Below are positions 56,235 to 64,000 of a stretch of DNA of 64,000 bases, in pieces. Every line of letters begins with the position of its first letter. The first letter of the stretch is position 1. The position numbers and the translations under genes are program-made. The notes below the pieces were generated by a model. The model saw only the letters and a program-made list of their open reading frames with translations. It was not told the origin of the DNA and made no database searches. The DNA is from Diphasiastrum complanatum (Eukaryota > Streptophyta > Lycopodiopsida > Lycopodiales > Lycopodiaceae), in the NCBI GenBank assembly GCA_029204225.1, contig CM055099.1, forward strand, positions 65,313,852 to 65,377,851. The letters are read 5' to 3'.

Positions 56235-56856
56235 TCATAAAAAAATGACATCTCTAGAAATGACAAACGTTTGAATGAAGATTTTGTAACTTTTGCTTAC
56301 ATTGCCATAGCCTATCATGATCCCCGTCATGGATGATGGATCATCCTTGGTCCTTGTGTCCAAAGGGACATGTACGTAGCAAATGCATCCAAATACCTTC
56401 AAGTCTTTAAAATTAGATCTTTTTCCATACAGCAACTGATAAGATGTTTTATCATTTATAGAGCTACATGGAACTCTATTACATAAGAAATTAGCACACA
56501 TGAGATCTTATTCCCAAAATGACATAGGTAGGCAAGCATCTAACTTTAGAGCCTTAGAATATTGATATAGAGTCATTTTCCTCCTCTCTGCCACCCCATT
56601 TTGTTCGGTGTAAAAACAAGATAGCTCCTTCTTGATCACAAAAGTCTTTAAATTCATTGGAGATATATTCTCCACCATTATCACTTCTAAAAACTTTGAT
56701 CTTGTGATCATGATGCTTCTCAACAAAATCCTTAAACTTGACAAAACTCTCAAAAACATGTGCTTTAGAGGAAAGTAGAGATACCCATCCATGTCTTGAG
56801 TAATCGTCTATAAAGGTGACAAACATTGTAGATGGTGTTTTCTTCATTCTTAGCAT
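56235..56856 (-). pseudogene. Copia-5 integrase
   Basis: Frames at 56554-56856 and 56235-56501 carry TMFVTFIDDYSRHGWVSLL, VFRSDNGGEYISNEFKDFC (second catalytic aspartate), EQNGVAERRKMTLYQYSKAL (glutamate) and LLYGKRSNFKDLKVFGCICY, VPLDTRTKDDPSSMTGIMIG. The first aspartate and the zinc-binding part upstream are missing, replaced by + strand sequence from 56846. Confidence 0.82.
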
Positions 56857-56986
56857 TACTAAAAATTTGCTTAGTGTTGGCCAACTTTTAGATCATGGTT
56901 TCATTGTGGAGGTCTCTACTTATGCATGCAACATCAAGAAAAGTGGGAAGATCATAGGAAGGGGAACAAGGTTTGGGAGGTTATCT
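56846..56986 (+). pseudogene. Copia GAG-pre-integrase piece on the + strand
   Basis: Reads ITKNLLSVGQLLDHGFIVEV and CNIKKSGKIIGRGTRFGRL, typical of the spacer between copia protease and integrase. It abuts the minus-strand integrase on one side and the gypsy LTR on the other. Confidence 0.72.
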
Positions 56987-57672
56987 TTGATCATTCTTAC
57001 TTCTTGAGTGATGCATTAATGATCTTGCCCTTCCATCCCTATTGTGTGTGGTTGTGGGTTGTACTGGTGAATTAGTTTTATTTCCTGTTTGTGGAACTAG
57101 AGTGGATTAGATTTCTTGCTTTCGTAGATTAATGTAAGAATCAGCATTGTGGTAATTCATCTTGGCTGGGTTGTGGCTTAAATCTTGCAATTCCTAGAAC
57201 AACCCATTTCTTGATGTTCTTGGCAGTCCAAGAATAAAGAAATGTGTGTTTCTTGATTCTTGGGCTCTCCAAATGTTGTCTAGTTTAGTTTCTTGTTCTT
57301 GTTTTGTGGATTAATACATGTGTAGATTAGTTTTAGTGTTTAGGATCTGATTCATTCCATTTTTGTAGCTAGTAGAAGTAACACCATATGATGTTCAACG
57401 GATCTTCACACTGATTTCTTGGTTGAACGCATTGATTTACATGTTTGGTATGAAATGCATGTGATTACGGTTCAAGAGCGACCTCCTCGAGTATCCAAGT
57501 AGGATAAGCATAGACGTTGTTCTTTCCCTTTTGTCTGACATGGGCTTTGAAACAAGAACGTTCATAACCAAGAAATGCCCAAGATGTCTGGTAACAAGCA
57601 GAACAGATCTGTAAACAAGATGCTAAGCAAAAGAATCCAGCAAACAGATTCTACAGACAAAATATGTCTACA
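56987..57672 (+). repeat. 5' LTR of the gypsy derivative, start missing
   Basis: Aligned to 60399-61093 with few differences. It begins where the copia piece stops. Confidence 0.82.
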
Positions 57673-57686
57673 TTTGGCCCCGTTGC
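57673..57686 (+). other. Primer binding site, Tat/Athila-like
   Basis: TTTGGCCCCGTTGC immediately after the LTR end; it differs by one base from TTTGGCGCCGTTGC. Confidence 0.6.
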
Positions 57687-60146
57687 TACTTGCACCAACC
57701 ACATTCTTAAACCGTACATGCTGCAACGTTGCCCGTGATCAGATTCATGCATACATGTTCAAACTCTCTTGATCTATTACAATCTGCAGTTTGACCTACA
57801 AACGCCCTGCAGACACCTAGCCCACGACTTGCAACACCTCCTCCAATCCATCTCCCATCATCTGCTTCTATTCCTAGACAAGAGCAACTTTTCCCAGGGA
57901 ATTGAAATTTTCTCTGCACTCCTGCAACCTCAAATCTATATGACGATTCACTTTCTGATGAAATTTTCAACAACTGGATATAACAACATGAATCTAAGCA
58001 TCGAAAATATAAAAGAAGTTCATTTTATGAATCTCATGATTCGAAGAATACTAATGGGAATAGTATCTTGTCCTGCTATGCCTTTCAAGCCATATCTTAC
58101 AATATCTGCTATCAATGATGGTAGATTTAGTGTCACCAATCCTGCCTTGTTTTGACAAGGGCATCTCAGAGTTTTTTCCATTACTCTAAAGACCAATGGT
58201 GAATTGCCATTATCAAGGTGCAATATAAATGTGGATTAATGAATTTTTGTTCGACAAGTGTCATACAATTATCAACTCTCTGTCACGTCGATATCTTTCC
58301 ATATTTTTCATTATCCTTTTTGTGAGATTGATTTTTGCATGAGAAATACCTATTGCACAAGAGTCATAATTGTAGCATATCTCAAAAACAAATTTTCTAT
58401 TCATCTATTCATCTCCAAAACACCTTGTAACGCGTTTCAATTTTTTTGTGTATCTTCCAAATCTTTGCACTCCAAGTCACTTCAGAGTTGATTCCTGCAT
58501 CTCATTGCCATATTAGTTTTCGAGTCAACTACAGCAAGATTGAGACAAATTTAGTTAACATTTGTTCAATCTTTAGTCCAGTTGCATGTTCAACGTGCTT
58601 CAATTGTGTGTTCCAAACAACGATCTAACTTTGAGCATGCAGGTTACCAGCAACAACATCCCCACCAACAGATTTTTTTTGGGAGGAGAGAGTGGATTTG
58701 CAGACATCCACTGGAGTAGCCACATTGCCAGCAACAACAAGAGCAAATCGACAACCATGGTCACGATACCAAAGACGAAAAAGACAAGGCTAAGAGAGCA
58801 GATGGGCAATTCGGGACTCAATCCGAAGAAGTACCCCAGTCACGACGAAGATCCTTCAGCAGATAGGAAGTACGGGAAATCAGTTTTCTTCTTCATCCAC
58901 TCCCATGTCTATTTTATCATCCACACCATCTACCGATGTCACCACCACCACCCTCCCTTCCATTTCTCTGTTCCCATCATCTCGTTATTCATCTGAGGAA
59001 TCTATAGTCTTACCGAAGTAGCTGATAGATCATTGCAAGCTTGCAGAGACCAACTACCACCTACATTGTTGATCAGCCAGAAAAGATTTAAGAAGCGACA
59101 AAACAGCTAGAAGAAATTATAAAAAAAAACCAAGAAGCTGAGGAGGAAAGGACGAAACTTAAGCAACAGATAAGTTAGGTCGATCTTGATCAAAAGAAAC
59201 TCTTTGGAGAAATGATAGTCAAATTTCCTCCTATGAAGCCCAAAAATATCCAAAAGTAATGGATCAAAGGAAGAAATAGCTGCAGAAAAGAAAAAGACGA
59301 AGACAACCGTGAGCCTGCAAGACAAAATGGGCTCTTCGCCAAGCAAGTAGTAGTCAAAGCTCGACATTGCAAGGGTCCAAGGCTGCAACAGTAGAACTAT
59401 CAGTTCCTTCATCCTTCCAAATCTGTTTCTACCACCAATTTGATGACAAATCCACCCCATTTGAAGATTGATAACCCAAGGTTTGTGCAACCTGCCAATC
59501 GAAGTTTCTCATCTTCTCATCAAGGAAAGAACATCGAAAAGACTGGAGCTTCAACTAAGAGAAGAACTGAGGAAAAACCCATAAGAAAATGGAGGATACA
59601 GACCTCCCAGAAGTTAGAATCTACCAAGAAGTTAAAGTGAAACCGTCCATGGCAGATACAAGTGACAAAAAAGAAAAAAAGAAAAAAGACATGAGGAAAG
59701 CACTCAGGCATGCAAGGTTGTCAAGCTGTTACGAGCTCTCCAATTTTGAGGACGTCAACTATTTGCGACAATATGACATTTTGATTAAATTGTGGCAAAA
59801 GTTTTTGTGATAAAGACTGGCATCAATAAGCACTTAGTTTTATGCAAGCAAATGAGGATCTACGCTTTTCCAAGTGACAATCGAAGATGCTAATAGCGGA
59901 GCAATATCATCCAATATGGTTTGCAGTGGGTCCTGCAACACATTAAGGGTGGGATGATGTTGGTTGATTCAGGCGAATCCCCAAGATACTCGGCCAGTGC
60001 TATCCAAGAGTACCTCTCACCTTAGACCGAGGAGGTCTCTGAAGAAGACGAGATGAATGAAGACTGAGAGCCGAGAAGTACTAGTTAAGCACGACAAACA
60101 AAAACTGTGTAAGCCTCATAGTGAATCCCGAAAGATGGAATGACCA
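57687..60146 (+). pseudogene. Internal region of the gypsy derivative, gag-like remnants
   Basis: Short charged open pieces on the + strand: GNSGLNPKKYPSHDEDPSAD near 58810, LKIDNPRFVQPANRSFSSSH near 59460, INKHLVLCKQMRIYAFPSDN near 59830, GGMMLVDSGESPRYSASAIQ near 59950 and a final acidic TEEVSEEDEMNED. They look like remains of a gag or gag-like protein. No RT, RNase H or integrase block was found. Open frames on the minus strand are not supported. Confidence 0.4.
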
Positions 60147-61093
60147 TGTAGGAACTAGTATTTCTAGGCAAATGTAATAAATGCAACTAGGCTCCTCTTA
60201 GAAAAGTAGAGTGACCCGTCTTTTGATGGTGACCTCTAGTGGTGAGGATAATTCCACATGTAATTTGTGTAATTTGGAATTGCCACTAGGATGCCACCTA
60301 AGGAGCTCTCTTGCTTATAAGAGACTCCCTTTTTGTAGAAGGGAGCTTTTGTAAATGTATCTAAATAGCTTCCAGGAGTTTATGCATTCTTGAGCTCCTT
60401 GATCATTCTTGTTTCTTGAGTGATGCATTAATGATCTTGCCCTTCTATCCCTATTGTGTGTGGTTGTGGATTGTAGTGGTGGATTAGTTTTATTTCTTGT
60501 TTGTGGAACTAGAGTGGATTAGATTTCTTGCTTTCGAAGATTAATGTAAGAATCAGCATTGTGATAATTCATCTTGGCTGGGTTGTGGCTTAAATCTTGC
60601 AATTCCTAGGACATCCAATTTTTTGATGTTCTTGGCAGTCCAAGAATCAAGAAATGTGTGTTTCTTGATTCTTGGGCTCTCCAAATGCTGTCTAGTTTAA
60701 TTTCTTGTTCTTGTTTTGTAGATTAAAACATGTGTAGATTAGTTTTAGTGTTTAGGATCTGATTCATTCCATTTTTGTAGCTAGTAGAATTAGAAACCAT
60801 ATGATGTTCAACAGATTTGCACGTTGATTTCTTGGTTGAACGCATTGATTTACATGTTTGGTATGGAATGCATGTGAATACGGTTCAAGAGCTAACTCCT
60901 TGAGTATCCTCTGACAGGCAGGATAAGCATAAACGTTGTTCTTTCCCTTCTGTCTGACCTGGGCTTTGAAACAAGAACGTTAATAACCAAGAAATGCCCA
61001 AGATGCCTAGTGACAAATAGAACAAATCTGTAAACAAGATGCTAAGCAAAAGAATCCAGTAAACAGACTCTACAGACAAAGAATATGTCTACA
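60147..61093 (+). repeat. 3' LTR of the gypsy derivative
   Basis: From TGTAGGAACT to ATGTCTACA, 947 bases. A TATA-like site lies near 60313. Confidence 0.75.
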
Positions 61094-62532
61094 CTGATGC
61101 AGATCCCAATCCAGATCCTGATCCAGAATCAGAACCAGATCCAAATCCAGAATCAGAGCCAGATTCTGAAACTGATCCTAAATCACAACCCGATCTAGAT
61201 CCAGATCCAGATCCTGATCTTGAACCTGAACCGGAGATGGATAATCCATGATTCAATTCCAGTTCAAAAAGTCAGTATGATTACTTCAAGAAAACTTCTT
61301 AAAACGATGATGATAGCTATGTCTCTCAATTTGAGTCCATTGTTGTTTCCAACAATGAAGGAACGAATGCAGACAAACTACGTATATTCCCTGGTCTGTT
61401 GCGGAAACAAGCCTGAATTTGGTATAGCCAATTGGACCGTGCATCTGTTAACACTTGGGACCTGCTAAGAGAAGCCTTTCTCAATCAATTTCGTGAGATG
61501 GGTTACTCTACCCGAGTGCTTGCACGTTTGAATTATGTTCAAGAGAATGAGACGGAGTCGCTGAGAAGGTATACCCGTAAGGTAGAAAACTTAATTGGTA
61601 AATTGGTTGGCATATATCATGTTGCAATATGCAGATAGAATGGTACCTTGCAGCATTACCTTCAAATATTGACAAATACTACTGCCAAGGATCCATGAAC
61701 TCTCTGGACGAAGTTATTGCAACTGCGGAAAAGTATGAGACATCTAAGTTTGCAAGGAAGCGTCGTTCCAGTAAGAAGACAAAGAAAAAATCATCCGCTT
61801 TGTCAGATGATTCAAGTTTAGACGAGGAGAGTCATCAAGTTCCAGTGACGATTCGAACTCTGAGAGCTTTAGTTCTTTAGGAGACAATAAGAATCACCAG
61901 AAGGAGAAAAAGACTAAGAAGAAGACCGAGCCTTCCAAAGAACCTCTTGTAAAGAACGGCAAGGTTTGGAAGAAGAACATTGTTGACTTGTCAAAACAAA
62001 TGCAAGATTTAAAAGTCCAGATATCTGAAGTTTCGATGGACAAGCGGCAAAAGACACCTTCTTCCAATCCTAACGTTTGGTGTAAAAAGTGCGGATCCCC
62101 AGGTCATAAAAACAATGAATGTAAAGCTAAACAAGTTTCATATGTTGAGAGTGTAGATGGCGATGTTTTGTGTCTATGAAACAGATCCGAAAGAGCACTG
62201 TCGTTACGTTCAAGGCTCGTCTACACCAGTGTTGCAGCCAACCGGAATTTGGACCAAAGTGCTTCGTATCTATTCAGACAATGAGCTCAAATCAAAAGAC
62301 TATTTATGCACCAGTCAACCTACCGCCGAAGAAGCAAGGCCATTATTCACATGATTGCCCAAAGCCTCGACGACCAATCAACTATGTGCCATTATGTTCA
62401 AATTTCTCAGGAGAAGGACATCAAGTTGCAGACTTCCCAAAGCCTCAAAAGCCAAAGGTGCTATACAAATATGTCCAAACTCTAGGTGCAGAACCAGAAT
62501 CTAAGAAAAAACAAGAAGATGCAGTTGTGTAG
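61094..62532 (+). pseudogene. Gypsy gag relic with acidic repeat and zinc knuckles
   Basis: Directly after the LTR, a run of Asp-Pro/Glu-Pro repeats (DPNPDPDPESEPDPNPESEP, 61096-61250) is followed in shifting frames by retrotransposon gag text: KLRIFPGLLRKQA, WYSQLDRASVNTWDLLREAF, LNQFREMGYSTRVLARLNYV, ESLRRYTRKVENLIGKLVG, EWYLAALPSNIDKYYCQGSM. A lysine- and serine-rich part precedes the knuckle WCKKCGSPGHKNNEC (about 62078-62125) and two decayed ones (GHYSHDCPKPRRP, CSNFSGEGHQVADFPKP). No primer site lies between the LTR and this gag, so the two may not be one element. Confidence 0.7.
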
Positions 62533-62639
62533 CGAATCGAATGCTCTGACGAAGGCACCTTGTTGACTACTAACAACAATTGAAGATATTTCCGGAAGTA
62601 CCAAAAAAACAACATGAATATTATTAAAAGTTCCAAAGG

Positions 62640-63060
62640 TTTAATTCTAATGACCACAACGCATTCATAAGCTTCAAAAGAATGAAAAGTACCAAACAGA
62701 CTACCAAAAAATTTACCTTCATCTTTGCATACCTCCCTTTCGAGGGACTGGGCATCCACTTGCAATTCTACCTTTTTTAGCATGCGCCTATTTAAATTAA
62801 GCTCATCATCCACTTCTTTTATCTCATCTTCATTGGGAGGAGTCTGTGTCCGCAACTCAACCAGGCGCTTCTCCAGCTCATGAATCTCGTCCTTGATTAC
62901 TTAGACGACCGTGTTTTCACCCTACCTGACCAGCAGTTTTTCCTTCTTCTTCTAAATGTTGTCCTTTAATTCTGACAGCCTTGCAAGCATCCTCCCTGAT
63001 CTTTCTGTGACTCTCTAATTCATTGCCTCCACCTCAGACATATATCCTGGAGTGGACAGA
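62640..63060 (-). pseudogene. Coiled-coil protein relic
   Basis: The minus strand reads MSEVEAMN, RVTERSGRMLARLSELKDNI, KKKEKLLVR, DEIHELEKRLVELRTQTPPN then EDEIKEVDDELNLNRRMLKK and VELQVDAQSLEREV, with stops between. Heptad spacing is clear. Extra coiled-coil ORFs occur in some plant gypsy elements, which would suit the location, but the origin is not certain. Confidence 0.45.
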
Positions 63061-63469
63061 GGAGCGTGGGACACACTGTCCTCACCTCCGAACTTGCAAG
63101 AGTGCTCTCTTGCCTCCAACTCCTGGCTGCCCACTCTGAGGGGGCCCATTAGCCATCATCATCAAGCATGGAGGAGGCACATTGAAATAGTGGCAAATTG
63201 GTGGAGTACTCTTCAAAGATATTGGCAAGAGATTTCTACCAAAGAGATCTTATCATGGATTTGGTGAGGTGCTGCTATGATGGATCCTTTCGCTGGTTTT
63301 CTACTTCATATACATACAAAAGGATCTACTCAAAAAGTTTCACAAACTTCTCAAATGGTCTAGTACTTTTGCAAGCTATCTTTTTGAGGAGTGTGAAAAA
63401 TTGGCAAAAATCTAGCTTGGCAATTTTATGTCTTTTATGTTTGTGAGTACATTTCACATGTGTGGAGCA
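63061..63469. other. Stretch with no recognised feature
   Basis: Between the coiled-coil relic and the LTR. Short open frames only. Confidence 0.45.
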
Positions 63470-64000
63470 TGTTCCCACATGTGTAAAATAGTTTATCATA
63501 GCTTTAGGGGTTTCATGGCAAATTGGCAAATTGGCAAAGTCCACATGTAATGCCGCTATTGAGCCAAAAGTGAATCATGATGTAATCTCGAGTAGGTAGG
63601 CATATGAATAGGGTCTTGACACTTTTGACAATGTAATTTGATGAGTGATGGAGTCAAAAGTCAGTTTTGACCAAGGGGTCCAATAGGATTAAGGAGGTGA
63701 TCATTAGAGGTCCAATAGAATTAAGGAGGCTATGATTAGGGGTCCAATAGAATGCAAGAAGCTATGAATAGGGGTCTAATAGAATTGAAGAGACTATGAT
63801 TAGGGGTCCAATAGCATGCAAGGAGGGATCTCCGCAAACTCTATATGTATTTCTCCTTATAATCATTATGTAAGTTGAGTTTTGAGTCAAACTTTTGTTG
63901 GTGAGATTTGCTTGTTTACTCTTCTCTCTCTACACGAGTTGGAATTAGTTCTATTCTCTCTCTACTCGAGGAGAAGAGCTTAATTTTACTTTGTTTTTTT
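63470..64000 (+). repeat. Copia LTR of the Copia-4 family, cut by the window end
   Basis: Matches the LTR at 36669-37418 in sense direction: CTTTAGGGGTTTCAT, CCACATGTAATGCC, CTATTGAGCCAAAAGT, TTGATGAGTG, GTCCAATAG. The left boundary is approximate. The sequence stops before the end of the LTR. Confidence 0.75.
63675..63835. repeat. 32-base tandem repeat inside the LTR
   Basis: GGGGTCCAATAG or a close form starts at 63675, 63706, 63739, 63771 and 63803, each followed by AAT(T/GC)AAGGAGGCTATGATTA-like text. Four to five units with a period of about 32 bases. Confidence 0.85.

Larger units (their letters stand above)
53880..56856 (-). mobile_element. Chimeric Ty1/copia element Copia-5
   Basis: Minus-strand integrase (56856-56235), reverse transcriptase (55903-55200), RNase H (55157-54526), polypurine tract (TGTGAGGAGGAG, about 54514-54525) and an LTR extending below 54513. 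Gag and protease are missing on this strand. Two pieces of copia coding sequence in the opposite direction replace the integrase-RT linker (55905-56234) and the region before integrase (56846-56986). Confidence 0.8.
56987..61093 (+). mobile_element. Gypsy-type LTR element without pol (LARD-like)
   Basis: Direct repeats 56987-57672 and 60399-61093 are nearly identical and end ATGTCTACA. After the first comes TTTGGCCCCGTTGC, close to the TTGGCGCCGTTGC primer site usual in Tat/Athila-type gypsy elements, so the first repeat is the 5' LTR. The second can be extended back to TGTAGGAACT at 60147, giving an LTR of 947 bases with a TATA-like CTTATAAGAG near 60313; the 5' LTR thus lacks its first 250 bases. 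The internal 2.5 kb contains no RT or integrase. Confidence 0.7.

Noticed and set aside
57707..58996. Open frames of 67-136 codons on both strands between the gypsy LTRs
   Set aside because: No retrotransposon or host domain was recognised; only the charged + strand pieces were kept as a weak gag-like remnant.

Overview
This is nuclear DNA from a land plant with a transposon-rich genome. Three things point there: Ty1/copia and Ty3/gypsy retrotransposons primed from plant-type tRNA sites, L1-clade LINEs and hAT fragments of plant type, and a spliced host gene with GT-AG introns. The lineage (seed plant, fern, lycophyte or bryophyte) cannot be fixed from the sequence. No tRNA or rRNA gene, CRISPR array or bacterial-type operon was seen.

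The only convincing host gene is on the + strand. Its exons lie at 8272-8348, 8622-8838, 14143-14429, 14514-14654, 40523-40668, 41006-41103, 41373-41464 and 41551-41688, with possible earlier exons at 7327-7436 and 7734-7789. Every splice junction between adjacent exons keeps the reading frame, and the last exon ends in TAA. The protein, about 400 residues visible, was not recognised. The intron at 14655-40522 is about 26 kb and is packed with transposons.

Layout: 1-5249, a broken copia element (minus). 5250-7326, no gene. 7327-14654, the first part of the host gene, with an old LINE endonuclease relic in one intron. 15070-15690, possible hAT C-terminal exons. 15885-25815, four LINE copies (D, C, A, B) head to tail on the minus strand, three of the joints falling inside (CT)n tracts. 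25816-28800, intron with simple repeats. 28802-38170, nested insertions: hAT fragment, copia, gypsy, then a minus-strand copia. 38815-40435, LINE E, also joined to a (CT)n tract. 40523-41688, the 3' exons. 41790-44951, three broken copia pieces. 45590-47190, a satellite-like array full of CACGTG-type palindromes. 47700-48540, Helitron-type 3' ends. 48591-51210, a rearranged hAT element. 53880-56986, a chimeric copia element. 56987-61093, a gypsy derivative with LTRs but no pol. 61094-62530, a gypsy gag relic. 62640-63060, a coiled-coil relic. 63470-64000, a copia LTR cut by the window end.

The most unusual signal is the LINE group. The copies sit one behind another in (CT)n tracts, and three share a 3'-terminal hairpin followed by simple-repeat tails rather than poly(A). 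One copy (C) carries only ORF1, like mammalian half-LINEs. Another (A) has a 1145-codon open frame made by joining parts of ORF1 and ORF2. Together they suggest a plant L1 lineage that inserts into TC microsatellites; this needs testing on genome-wide copies.
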